Shown here: piece after piece, positions 41,695 to 50,309 of the stretch
Position numbering within the stretch: the stretch's first letter is position 1
Layout of the letters: every line of letters starts with the position of its first letter
From: an uncultured Lachnospiraceae bacterium
GTDB taxonomy: Bacteria; Bacillota; Clostridia; Lachnospirales; Lachnospiraceae
Assembly: GCA_900320345.1 (NCBI GenBank)
Contig: ONRZ01000004.1
Location: 25,062-89,061, forward strand
Direction of reading: 5' to 3'
DNA length: 64,000 nucleotides
The notes under the pieces: generated by a model
What the model was told of the DNA's origin: nothing
Databases searched by the model: none
Seen by the model: the letters and a program-made list of their open reading frames with translations, nothing else
Made by a program: the position numbers and the translations under genes

Positions 41695-44600
41695 TCAGTC
41701 CTCCAGATCCTTATCAATAAGATTAACCGATACCAGTGTCGAAACACCCTTCTCCTGCATCGTGATGCCGTAAAGCCTGTCGGCCTGCTCCATAGTGCCC
41801 CTTCTGTGCGTGATCACTATGAACTGGGTATGTTTGGTAAGCTTATGCAGATATCCCGCGAACCTTCCGACATTTGATTCGTCAAGAGCCGCCTCTATCT
41901 CATCGAGCAGACAGAACGGCGAAGGTTTCAGGTTCTGTATCGCAAACAGAAGGGCTATCGCGGTAAGTGCCTTTTCTCCTCCGGAAAGCTGCATCATGTT
42001 CTGCAGTCTCTTGCCCGGCGGCTGGGCGATTATGCTGATGCCGGCCTCAAGTATGTCCTCTTCCTCCTGGAGCTTAAGGCTTCCCTGTCCGCCTCCGAAC
42101 ATTTCCTTGAATACCTTGTCGAATTCCTTCTCGATATCCTTAAACTTCTCGGCGAACTGAGTCCTCATCGCTTCATCCAGTTCCGCAACGATACCGGTCA
42201 GCGTCTTCTCCGCTTCAACAAGATCGTCATGCTGGTTCTTAAGGAAGGTGTATTCCTCCATGAGTGTCTTGTATTCTTCAATGGCGTTTACGTTTACCTC
42301 ACCCAGTGCACGTATCCCTTCTCTTAATTCCCTTATGGATCTTCTTATGGATGTTACGTCATTATAGGCTTCATTACGCATCTGTGCGGCCGAAGAGAGT
42401 GTTATCTCATATTCGTTCCACATATAACCGACGCGGTTTTCCTGTTCTTCCTCGATACGCTCCTTCTGCGTGTCCAAACGCATCACCTCTTTTTCAAGAG
42501 ATGTTATCCTGTTCTTCAGTTCATCCGTCGCACTGAAGAATGACTTCTGTTTCTTTGCAAGTTCCTCCTTCCTTGCAACGAATTCATCTATGCTCTCCTG
42601 ATCGCTGTCCTTGCTTCCCGCGGATGCGGCAAGTGTCTTCTCGATCTCCTCTATGTTCTTAAGGCGTTCGTTTATCTCATTCTCTGATTCGCTGATCTTA
42701 CCGTCAATCTCACCGATCTCAGAATTAATACGGCCTATCTCTTCCTGTGCACGTCCTACGTTTGATGCCGCATGCTCGGCATCCCTCTCAAGAGAAGTGA
42801 CCTTAAGTTCTATATCCGTGGAAGAAAGAACCTGTTCTGTCTCTTTTTCCCTCAACTCATCAAGCTCACTTCCGTAAGCGGCTATCTTATCCTGGAGTTC
42901 CTTCTCCTTATTCTCCGATTCGCTCAGCTTATGACCGGTTTCTTCCTTATTGGTGTTTATCTCATTTACCTGCTGTTCAACTTCACGGTTATCGTTCTCA
43001 AGATTGAGATAACCGTTCATGGTCTCGTTCTTTATCTCCTCGGCCCTGTCAACGCTCATCTGGGCCGTGTTCTGTTTGATGTAATGATCCTGGAGTTCCT
43101 CCTGGAGATCCTCGATCTTCTTGCGGACAGTCCTTCTGGTCTCCTTGGTATTCTCGATATCCTCCATTATCTTTTCTATCTTCTTGAGCGATTTCTTTAC
43201 TTCCGCCTCAAGTTCCTCTATCTCCCTCTTCCTTCCGAGGAGATTGCTCGCATTTTTGAAAGCACCGCCGGCAAGCGCTCCGCCGGGTGTCAGATACTCG
43301 CCCTCCAGGGTCACTATCCTTAGCAGATAATTGTATTTCTTAGCCATGGCAAGTGCGTTATCAACATGATCTGCCACTATTATCGCGCCCAGAAGCTGTC
43401 CGATAACATCACTGTATTTCTTATCCGCCTTTACAAGCTCCGAGGCCATCCCTATGAAGCCCTTCTCATTCCTTACCTCCGGCTTATTGAACTCGCCTCT
43501 GTCCTTCACACTGGTAAGCGGCAGAAATGTGGCTCTTCCGCCCTTGGTATCCTTGAGCATGCGGATCATCTTCTTTGCCACCGCTTCATCCTGTGTGACG
43601 ATATTCTGGATATTTCCTCCAAGCGCGGTCTCTATGGCTGTTTCGTATTCCTTATCCACATCGATTATATCAGCGACTACGCCTATTATCCCTTTTACGC
43701 TTTCCTTCTGCTCCATCACGCGCTTGATGCTTCCGCCGTAACCGTCATAACGCTCTGCGATGTTTTTCATGGCATCCAGGCGTGACTTTTCCTTATGATA
43801 GGATATCTGCGCCTCGGACAGCTCCCTGTCTTTTGATTCAAGTGTCTGCTTGAATTCGGAAAGCTGTTCCTCCAGAACTTCCTTCTCTCTGTCTGTCTTA
43901 AGTATCTGAGCATTTATCTCATTGAGCTCATCGTACAGTTTCTTAAGCCCCTCTTCCTGCTCCTTTTCCTCGGATTTGGCCCGAAGGAGCTTGCTCTGCA
44001 GCTCAGCCTTATGTATCCTTGCCTGTTCGAGCATCGTATCGAAACGTCCGAGGTCCGCCTTTATCGCCGCACGTTCATTGAGCATGCCGATAATGGTATT
44101 CTTATCCGTTTCTATACCGTTGCTTAACTCTTCTATCCTTTTCTGTATGACCGAAAGTTCCGTCTTCGCCTTATCCCTGACTTCTGTCAGTTCCGTAAGT
44201 TCCTTATCGATCTCCTTCTTCTTACGATCGAATTCATTCTTCTCCGAAGTCTGTATGTTAAGACGCTCGTTTAAGGAAGCTTTCTGCTGCTCATAATGCT
44301 CCCTGTTGTTTTTGGCCGAATTGATCTGTTCCCTGTTTAAGCTTATCTGTCCTTCGAGCTTTGCCTTCATAAGATCGCTCTCGGACATGCGGTTTCGCTT
44401 CTCCTCTATCTGCCTGTCAAGCTGCTCCATCTCCTCTTCGACCTTGGAATACTCATCCTTGATCCCGTCGTATTTATCGTTGTTCTCCTTAAGATCGTTC
44501 CTTACTATCTCGAGCTTGCCCGTAAGTTCCGAGAGTGCGGTCTGAGCTCTCTGCGAATCAAGCAGGAACAGGTTGACATCAAGTGTCTTTAGTTCTTCCT

Positions 44601-45255
44601 TTTTCGCAAGATAATCCCTCGCTACCTTCGACTGTTTTTCCAGCGGCTCAACCCGCTTTTCCTTCTCTGCGAGTATATCGTTCACTCGCACAAGGTTGGC
44701 CTGCTCATCCGCAAGCTTTTTAAGTGCCGTTGATTTACGTTTCTTGAACTTGACAATACCGGCAGCCTCATCGAACAGTTCGCGCCTCTCTTCCGGCTTA
44801 CCGCTTAAGATCTTATCTATCTGCCCCTGTCCTATGATCGAATATCCTTCCTTGCCGATACCGGTATCATAGAACATTTCGTAAACATCCTTAAGACGGC
44901 ACGGCGAGCCGTTTATCAGATATTCGCTCTCACCCGAACGGTATACGCGCCTCGATACCGTGACCTCTTCAAAATCTATGGGCAGCTTATGATCCGAATT
45001 ATCCAAAGTTATCGCAACATAGGCATAGCCCATGGGCTTTCTCATCTCACTCCCGGCAAAAATAACGTCCTGCATATTCGAACCGCGCAGCTGCTTTGCA
45101 CTCTGTTCGCCAAGCACCCACCTTACCGCATCGGCCACATTACTCTTACCGCTGCCGTTAGGACCGACTATTCCGGTTATGCCGTTATGGAAATTGAAAA
45201 CAAGTTTATTTGCAAATGATTTGAAACCGTGTATCTCTATGCTCTTTAAATACAT
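41695..45255 (-). CDS. smc: Chromosome segregation protein SMC
   Basis: A 1186-aa condensin ATPase. Head motifs: Walker A GPNGSGKSN (32-40), signature LSGGEKALTAIALLF and Walker B CLLDEIEAALDESN near the C terminus. Two long coiled coils (about 170-500 and 670-1020) flank a hinge (about 510-650; IIGVVADIIDVDKEYE, TPGGALAGGAFKNASNLLGRKREIEEL). It works with ScpA and ScpB (9134-10649). It lies between rnc and ftsY, the usual clostridial order. Confidence 0.98.
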   Translation of the reverse strand: MYLKSIEIHGFKSFANKLVFNFHNGITGIVGPNGSGKSNVADAVRWVLGEQSAKQLRGSNMQDVIFAGSEMRKPMGYAYVAITLDNSDHKLPIDFEEVTVSRRVYRSGESEYLINGSPCRLKDVYEMFYDTGIGKEGYSIIGQGQIDKILSGKPEERRELFDEAAGIVKFKKRKSTALKKLADEQANLVRVNDILAEKEKRVEPLEKQSKVARDYLAKKEELKTLDVNLFLLDSQRAQTALSELTGKLEIVRNDLKENNDKYDGIKDEYSKVEEEMEQLDRQIEEKRNRMSESDLMKAKLEGQISLNREQINSAKNNREHYEQQKASLNERLNIQTSEKNEFDRKKKEIDKELTELTEVRDKAKTELSVIQKRIEELSNGIETDKNTIIGMLNERAAIKADLGRFDTMLEQARIHKAELQSKLLRAKSEEKEQEEGLKKLYDELNEINAQILKTDREKEVLEEQLSEFKQTLESKDRELSEAQISYHKEKSRLDAMKNIAERYDGYGGSIKRVMEQKESVKGIIGVVADIIDVDKEYETAIETALGGNIQNIVTQDEAVAKKMIRMLKDTKGGRATFLPLTSVKDRGEFNKPEVRNEKGFIGMASELVKADKKYSDVIGQLLGAIIVADHVDNALAMAKKYNYLLRIVTLEGEYLTPGGALAGGAFKNASNLLGRKREIEELEAEVKKSLKKIEKIMEDIENTKETRRTVRKKIEDLQEELQDHYIKQNTAQMSVDRAEEIKNETMNGYLNLENDNREVEQQVNEINTNKEETGHKLSESENKEKELQDKIAAYGSELDELREKETEQVLSSTDIELKVTSLERDAEHAASNVGRAQEEIGRINSEIGEIDGKISESENEINERLKNIEEIEKTLAASAGSKDSDQESIDEFVARKEELAKKQKSFFSATDELKNRITSLEKEVMRLDTQKERIEEEQENRVGYMWNEYEITLSSAAQMRNEAYNDVTSIRRSIRELREGIRALGEVNVNAIEEYKTLMEEYTFLKNQHDDLVEAEKTLTGIVAELDEAMRTQFAEKFKDIEKEFDKVFKEMFGGGQGSLKLQEEEDILEAGISIIAQPPGKRLQNMMQLSGGEKALTAIALLFAIQNLKPSPFCLLDEIEAALDESNVGRFAGYLHKLTKHTQFIVITHRRGTMEQADRLYGITMQEKGVSTLVSVNLIDKDLED

Positions 45256-45269
45256 CCTTCCACGCTCCG

Positions 45270-45953
45270 TTAATCCCTGTTCATTGCCTTCAAGGCTTCA
45301 TATGCCGCATTCTGCTCGGCACGCTTTTTACTGCTTCCGACTCCTTTGCCCATTACCTTTCCGTTAACGAGCACATTCACGGTATATTTCTTATGATGAT
45401 CCGGTCCGGACTCGCCTGCAGGGACATACTCCATCTCATATCCCTTATCCTGGACATATTCCTGGAGCGTTGTCTTACTGTCCCGAAACTCTATCTTATC
45501 CCTGTAATCGGTAAGCACATATTCGGTAACGAATCTCCTTGCAACATCAAATCCTCCGTCAAGGAAAAGCGCCCCTATCAATGCTTCGAACACATCCGAG
45601 ATTATGGATTCACGCCCTCTTCCGCCGGTCTTCTCTTCACCCTTCCCAAGCAGGATGTATTCTCCAAGCGACAGTTCCTGCGCGCAGTACGCCAGTGTCG
45701 GCTCGCATACCAGCGATGCACGCATCTTGGTCATATCACCCTCCTGCATATCGGGATTATCCTTATACAAAAATTCACTCACGGTAAGTTCGAGCACCGC
45801 ATCTCCCAGAAACTCAAGTCTTTCATAATCCCTGACAGACTGCTTTTCATTCTTGAACGAACTGTGCGTCAGTGCATTTATGAGAAGGTCCTCGTTTGAA
45901 AAGACATGCCCTATCCTGTTCTCTAATTCTTTGTATCCGCCTACCTTGTTCAT
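45270..45953 (-). CDS. rnc: Ribonuclease III
   Basis: A 227-aa dsRNA endonuclease for rRNA and mRNA processing. The catalytic signature is YERLEFLGDAVLEL, with the second acidic group in DVFEALIGALFLDGG. The dsRNA-binding domain is at about 155-225 (TTLQEYVQDKGYEMEY, GVGSSKKRAEQNAAYEAL). The ATG at 45953 follows AAGGAG; the longer frame is rejected. A terminator lies between it and acpP, so its expression may depend on read-through. Confidence 0.97.
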   Translation of the reverse strand: MNKVGGYKELENRIGHVFSNEDLLINALTHSSFKNEKQSVRDYERLEFLGDAVLELTVSEFLYKDNPDMQEGDMTKMRASLVCEPTLAYCAQELSLGEYILLGKGEEKTGGRGRESIISDVFEALIGALFLDGGFDVARRFVTEYVLTDYRDKIEFRDSKTTLQEYVQDKGYEMEYVPAGESGPDHHKKYTVNVLVNGKVMGKGVGSSKKRAEQNAAYEALKAMNRD

Positions 45954-45968
45954 ACAGCTCCTTACACT

Positions 45969-45995
45969 AAAAAAATGTGCCAAAGCACATTTTTT
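45969..45995 (-). terminator. Terminator between acpP and rnc
   Basis: AAAAATGTGC and GCACATTTTT pair around TTTG on the minus strand, followed by T residues. It lets the acyl-carrier gene be expressed far above rnc, smc and ftsY. Confidence 0.85.
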
Positions 45996-46000
45996 AATGC

Positions 46001-46231
46001 TTAACTCAATGCGTTCTTTATCTGCTCCACGGCATCCGCAACAGTAACTATCTTCTCGGCATCCTCATTCGCGATCTCCACATCGAATGTCTCCTCAATA
46101 CCCATTATGATCTGAAAAACATCAAGGGAATCGGCTCCGAGATCATCCGTAAACCTCGTTTCCTCGGTTATCTCATTTTCATCTACATTAAGTACTTCGG
46201 CGATTATCTTCTTAAGTTTCTCCAGTTCCAT
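46001..46231 (-). CDS. acpP: Acyl carrier protein
   Basis: A 76-aa acidic protein carrying growing fatty acids on a phosphopantetheine arm. The attachment serine is in GADSLDVFQ near residue 37. AGGAGGG precedes the ATG at 46231. It lies 34 bases after plsX. Confidence 0.96.
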   Translation of the reverse strand: MELEKLKKIIAEVLNVDENEITEETRFTDDLGADSLDVFQIIMGIEETFDVEIANEDAEKIVTVADAVEQIKNALS

Positions 46232-46265
46232 GATCCGCCCTCCTCTTAATAATATGTAATGCCCC

Positions 46266-47267
46266 CTACTCAAGCATATTGATCGTATCGTTTATCTTCT
46301 TATTTATCTCCTGTTCCTTGAAAGTCACGCACTGTTTGATCGAAGTCGAGATCTCCTTATGTGTTGCATTGCCGTGCGTCTTGACCACAAGTCCCTTAAG
46401 TCCCAAAAGAGGAGCTCCGCCGTATTCCGTGGCATCAAACCGCTTAAGTGTCTTCTTGAGCGTGGGCTTTACAAGAAGGTATGCCAGCTTCGTTGCAAGC
46501 GAAGATGAAAAGGTCTCCTTAAGAGCACCTATCATGGTGGATCCTACACCTTCATACATCTTGAGCGCAACATTTCCGGCAAAAGCCTCGCACACCACCA
46601 CATCAGCGGTACCCTTGGGTATCTCCCTCGCCTCAACACTTCCTATAAAATTGATATCCGGACAGTTCTTCAACAGCGGATAAGTCTCCTTGACAAGCAT
46701 ATTGCCCTTTTCTTCTTCCGCTCCTATATTTAAAAGACCGACCTTTGGATTATGTACTCCGAGAACATGCTCCATGTATATCGATCCCATCTTGGCAAAC
46801 TGAACAAGGTGTGATGCCCTTGCATCCACATTTGCTCCGCAGTCTATCAGCAGGGATATACCGTTGTCCGTAGGAAAAACAGGTGCGAGCGGCGGACGTT
46901 CCACACCCTTGATCCTGCCGACGATCACCTGACCGCCCACAAGGATGGCTCCGGAACTGCCGGCCGAAACGAACGCATCACAGACTCCGTCCTTGACAAG
47001 GTTAAGTCCCTTTACAATGGAGCTGTCCTTCTTCTTTCTTATAGCCATGACAGGCGGTTCTCCGGTCTCTATGACCTCGGATGCATCGACAATGTCCACA
47101 CGGTCTTTAGGGTACTGATACTTCTTGAGTTCCTCTTCGATCACATCCTTGTTTCCGCACAGGAATACCTTGATCCCATCCTGTGATGTGACCGCTTCGA
47201 TAGCTCCCTTCACCGGTTCTGCCGGAGCATTATCCCCACCCATGATATCCACAGCAACATTTACCAT
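46266..47267 (-). CDS. plsX: Phosphate acyltransferase PlsX
   Basis: A 333-aa enzyme that makes acyl-phosphate from acyl-ACP, feeding PlsY in phospholipid synthesis. Family motifs: [12 protein letters not shown] at the N terminus, [37 protein letters not shown], and [13 protein letters not shown]. It is followed by acpP, its substrate carrier. GAGG precedes the ATG. Confidence 0.97.
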   Translation of the reverse strand: MVNVAVDIMGGDNAPAEPVKGAIEAVTSQDGIKVFLCGNKDVIEEELKKYQYPKDRVDIVDASEVIETGEPPVMAIRKKKDSSIVKGLNLVKDGVCDAFVSAGSSGAILVGGQVIVGRIKGVERPPLAPVFPTDNGISLLIDCGANVDARASHLVQFAKMGSIYMEHVLGVHNPKVGLLNIGAEEEKGNMLVKETYPLLKNCPDINFIGSVEAREIPKGTADVVVCEAFAGNVALKMYEGVGSTMIGALKETFSSSLATKLAYLLVKPTLKKTLKRFDATEYGGAPLLGLKGLVVKTHGNATHKEISTSIKQCVTFKEQEINKKINDTINMLE

Positions 47268-47308
47268 GATATATACCTCGTATCCTTACATCTACAAGTC
47301 CATTGATA

Positions 47309-47337
47309 ACTATACATAAGATTCATGCAAAAATCAA
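47309..47337 (-). promoter_or_regulatory. plsX operon promoter
   Basis: On the minus strand TTGATT (47332-47337) and TATAGT (47309-47314) are 17 bases apart, about 40 bases before the plsX start and right after the rpmF terminator. Confidence 0.75.
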
Positions 47338-47342
47338 GACAA

Positions 47343-47378
47343 TAAAAAGCTCCGGAAGTGACACTCCCGAAGCTTTAT
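47343..47378 (-). terminator. Intrinsic terminator after rpmF
   Basis: On the minus strand AAAGCTtCGGgAGT and ACTtCCGgAGCTTT pair around a short loop and run into TTTTTATT, 17 bases beyond the rpmF stop. Confidence 0.88.
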
Positions 47379-47395
47379 TTCCTACATATTCAAGA

Positions 47396-47575
47396 TCAGT
47401 CCTGAGGGATGATCTCCTTCTTGTTGTATGATCCGCAGGCCTTGCAAACCCTGTGAGGTACCATAAGTTCGCCGCACTTGCTGCACTTAACGAGTGCAGG
47501 AGCGCTCATCTTCCAGTTAGCCCTTCTCTGATCCCTGTGACCCTTGGATGATTTATTCTTGGGACAAATCGACAT
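47396..47575 (-). CDS. rpmF: 50S ribosomal protein L32
   Basis: A 59-aa protein, MSICPKNKSSKGHRDQRR, then CSKCGE and CKACGS. The two CxxC pairs identify the zinc-binding form of bL32. GGAGG precedes the ATG at 47575. It has its own consensus promoter and a terminator, although it lies between pta and plsX. Confidence 0.97.
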   Translation of the reverse strand: MSICPKNKSSKGHRDQRRANWKMSAPALVKCSKCGELMVPHRVCKACGSYNKKEIIPQD

Positions 47576-47652
47576 CGTTACACCTCCTTATTACCGATTC
47601 TCTATGTTACAAACGCTACTCTGTAACGATTTGTTCATACCACACTTGAATG

Positions 47653-47681
47653 ATTATACATACCCATTCCTTGTTTGTCAA
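47653..47681 (-). promoter_or_regulatory. rpmF promoter
   Basis: On the minus strand TTGACA (47676-47681) and TATAAT (47653-47658) are 17 bases apart: a full consensus, the best promoter in the window. Confidence 0.92.
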
Positions 47682-47712
47682 CGTATTTTATGAAATATTA
47701 TATCATGCGTTC

Positions 47713-48714
47713 TCAGGATATCTGCGCCTGTACTGCCGTAAGAGCTACGACTCCGACTATATCATCAGCCGTACATCCTCTCGACAGATCGTTCACCGGC
47801 CGTGAAAGCCCCTGCAGCATCGGTCCGTAGGCCTGTGCCTTTGCCAGTCTCTCAACCAGCTTATATCCTATATTGCCGGCATCAAGGTTCGGGAAGATGA
47901 GCACGTTCGCATGTCCTGCTATATCGCTGCCCGGTGCCTTGACAGCTGCAACCTGCGGTACGATAGCCGCGTCGGTCTGGAGTTCCCCGTCTATATTAAG
48001 GTACGGATATTTATCCTTTGCTATCTCGGTCGCCCTCACAACCTTATCCACCAGTTCGTGCTTGGCACTTCCCTTTGTGGAATGTGACAGCATTGCGATT
48101 ATGGGTTTTCCGCCGATAAGATTTGTGAAGCTCTTGGCCGAAGAATTTGCGATAGCCGCAAGTTCCTCCGAATTAGGGTCCTGATTAAGCCCGCAGTCCG
48201 CAAACAGGAAGGTTCCGTTCTCACCGAAGATGCAGTCCGGCACATCAAGTATGAAGAATCCCGATACGAGCTCAACACCCGGCGCCGTCTTAAGTACCTG
48301 GAGCGACGGTCTGAGTACATCGGCCGTGGCGTGGCATGCACCTGCCACCATTCCGTCCGCATCCTTCATCTTCACCATCATCACACCCCACATGAGATAG
48401 TCACTGAGAAGCCTCTCTCTTGCCTTCTCGGGTGTCATGCCCTTATTCTTCCTCAGTTCGTAAAGAGTATCCGCATACAGTTCGAATTTATCCGACGTCT
48501 CGGGATCCACAACGGATATCCTTGACAGATCCAGTTCAAGCCAGTTGGCTCCCTCCATGATCTTCTCTTCCTTACCGACCATTATGATATCCGCGATATT
48601 CTCCTTCAATATCTTATGTGCCGCGATAAGAGTACGCCTGTCATTGCTCTCAGGCATTACTATCTTCTTTACGTCCTGTCTTGCCCTGTCCTTTATCCTG
48701 TCTATAAATGCCAT
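47713..48714 (-). CDS. pta: Phosphate acetyltransferase
   Basis: A 333-aa enzyme interconverting acetyl-CoA and acetyl phosphate. Matches include VMPESNDRRTLIAAHKIL at the start, VAGACHATADVLRPSLQVLKTAPG in the middle and MLSHSTKGSAKHELVDKV. The C-terminal GLSRPVNDLSRGC is the CoA/phosphate-binding end. Acetate kinase, usually adjacent, is not in the window. GGAAGG precedes the ATG. Confidence 0.95.
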   Translation of the reverse strand: MAFIDRIKDRARQDVKKIVMPESNDRRTLIAAHKILKENIADIIMVGKEEKIMEGANWLELDLSRISVVDPETSDKFELYADTLYELRKNKGMTPEKARERLLSDYLMWGVMMVKMKDADGMVAGACHATADVLRPSLQVLKTAPGVELVSGFFILDVPDCIFGENGTFLFADCGLNQDPNSEELAAIANSSAKSFTNLIGGKPIIAMLSHSTKGSAKHELVDKVVRATEIAKDKYPYLNIDGELQTDAAIVPQVAAVKAPGSDIAGHANVLIFPNLDAGNIGYKLVERLAKAQAYGPMLQGLSRPVNDLSRGCTADDIVGVVALTAVQAQIS

Positions 48715-48750
48715 GAATGAAACACCTTCCTTCCCCGGTTTATATCTTAG

Positions 48751-48779
48751 ATTTTATTACAAAATGCCCCTGCTTACAA
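48751..48779 (-). promoter_or_regulatory. Candidate pta promoter
   Basis: On the minus strand TTGTAA (48774-48779) and TAAAAT (48751-48756) are 17 bases apart, 37 bases before the pta start. Confidence 0.55.
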
Positions 48780-48825
48780 GCACCCCGTACTGCATTGTAT
48801 CATCATATCCGTATTGAAAAACCTT

Positions 48826-50184
48826 CTACATCAATCCCTGAATGAATACTATCAAAATAAGGACGGGCAGAACAAAACGGAAATAATTCTTAAGCTTACC
48901 CGGCATCCTGATCCCTTTTCCGGTATTTGCCTCTTCTATATATCCGTCAAAACCCCAGCCCGATCTGAACGTACAGAACAGAACGAAAACAAGGGATCCG
49001 AGTGGCAGCAGGAAATTGCTCACTATGAAGTCCTCGGTATCAAGCACATCCCTTCCGCCTATGATATGCAGATCGCTCCATACATTATAGCCAAGGACAC
49101 ACGGAAGACTCGCTATCAGCATAAATACGACATTTATTATTATGGCTTTCTTCCTTGTAAAACCCATATCATCCGTCATATAAGCTATAAGGTTCTCAAA
49201 TACCGCCGTCACCGTCGAAAAGCTTGCAAATGTCATGAAGATAAAGAAGAGGGTTCCCCATACGCGTCCTCCCTTCATGTTCATGAAGATCCTGGGAAGC
49301 GTTACGAATATGAGCGAAGGTCCCTGGTCCGGCTCCACACCGAAAGAAAAGCATGCCGGGAAAATGATAAGACCTGCAACTATGGCTACAAAAGTATCAA
49401 GTGCGCATACTCTTATCGCCTCGCCCGTAAGCGAATTATCCTTCTTCATATAGCTTCCGAAGATTTCCAGCGCACCTATACCCAGACTCAATGTAAAAAA
49501 TGCCTGGTTCATTGCCGCCGTCATTACCTTGCCGATCCCTGCCTCCCTTGCCTTTGCAAAATCAGGGTACAGATAGAATTTTACACCCGCACCCGCGCCT
49601 TCAAGCGTAAGGCTCTTCACCGCAAGTATCAGGATAAGCAGCAAAAGTCCGGTCATCATGAACTTGTTGGCTCTCTCAAGCCCCTTGTCCACTCCGAAGG
49701 ACAATACCGCAAATCCCGCAATGACCGTTATGGCCATAAATATTCCCATTTCGGCGGGATTTCCTAGCATTTCCGTAAACACTTCTCCGACGCTGTCCGT
49801 CTCGATCCCCTCAAAACGTCCTGTCAGGAATTTGTAGAAATAATCAAGCATCCAGCCCGATACCGTAGTATAGTACATCATCAGCAGATAACATCCTCCG
49901 ATACAGAACCATCCGAAAATGTGCCATTTGCTCCCCGGTTTTTCAAGCTTTCTCAATCCCTCGATGACACTCTCGCCGCTCGCACGTCCGACGGCAAATT
50001 CCATCGTCATAACAGGTATCCCCATCAGTATAAGAAACAGCAGATAAAAAAGCACAAATACCGCGCCTCCGTTTGCCCCCGTAACATAAGGGAATTTCCA
50101 TACATTTCCTATTCCCACCGCGCATCCTGCACTTACCAGGATAAAGCCTAACCTGCTGGCAAAGGCTCCCCGTTTCTCTTCCAT
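48826..50184 (-). CDS. Sodium-dependent transporter, neurotransmitter:sodium symporter (SNF) family
   Basis: A 452-aa membrane protein with about 11 spans, the LeuT-like fold. The first helix has the broken SAGCAVGIGNVWKFPY motif that binds Na+ and substrate, and helix 6 carries AFFTLSLGIGALEIFGSY. Substrates in bacteria are mostly amino acids (Leu, Trp, Tyr); which one is unknown. A GGAGGAG site precedes the ATG. It is divergent from the histidine-kinase gene, with 125 bases between them. Confidence 0.93.
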   Translation of the reverse strand: MEEKRGAFASRLGFILVSAGCAVGIGNVWKFPYVTGANGGAVFVLFYLLFLILMGIPVMTMEFAVGRASGESVIEGLRKLEKPGSKWHIFGWFCIGGCYLLMMYYTTVSGWMLDYFYKFLTGRFEGIETDSVGEVFTEMLGNPAEMGIFMAITVIAGFAVLSFGVDKGLERANKFMMTGLLLLILILAVKSLTLEGAGAGVKFYLYPDFAKAREAGIGKVMTAAMNQAFFTLSLGIGALEIFGSYMKKDNSLTGEAIRVCALDTFVAIVAGLIIFPACFSFGVEPDQGPSLIFVTLPRIFMNMKGGRVWGTLFFIFMTFASFSTVTAVFENLIAYMTDDMGFTRKKAIIINVVFMLIASLPCVLGYNVWSDLHIIGGRDVLDTEDFIVSNFLLPLGSLVFVLFCTFRSGWGFDGYIEEANTGKGIRMPGKLKNYFRFVLPVLILIVFIQGLM

Positions 50185-50274
50185 TTTTATCTCCTCCGTT
50201 CATCATTGGATAATATAGTAAATAAAATACCACAAAATCTCTTATTTCCATACCTTTTTTTTGGTTTTTAATAT

Positions 50275-50280
50275 ATAATT
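50275..50280 (+). promoter_or_regulatory. -10 box upstream of the hybrid histidine kinase
   Basis: TATAAT 30 bases before the preferred start at 50310. No convincing -35 box at the right distance; the upstream DNA is T-rich. Confidence 0.45.
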
Positions 50281-50309
50281 GAATGATAAAACACCCCATG
50301 GAGTATGAA

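Noticed and set aside
48814-49767. Plus-strand open frame of 317 codons
   Set aside because: It is antisense to the SNF transporter gene, lacks a ribosome site and gives a low-quality His/Tyr/Lys-rich protein with no domain.
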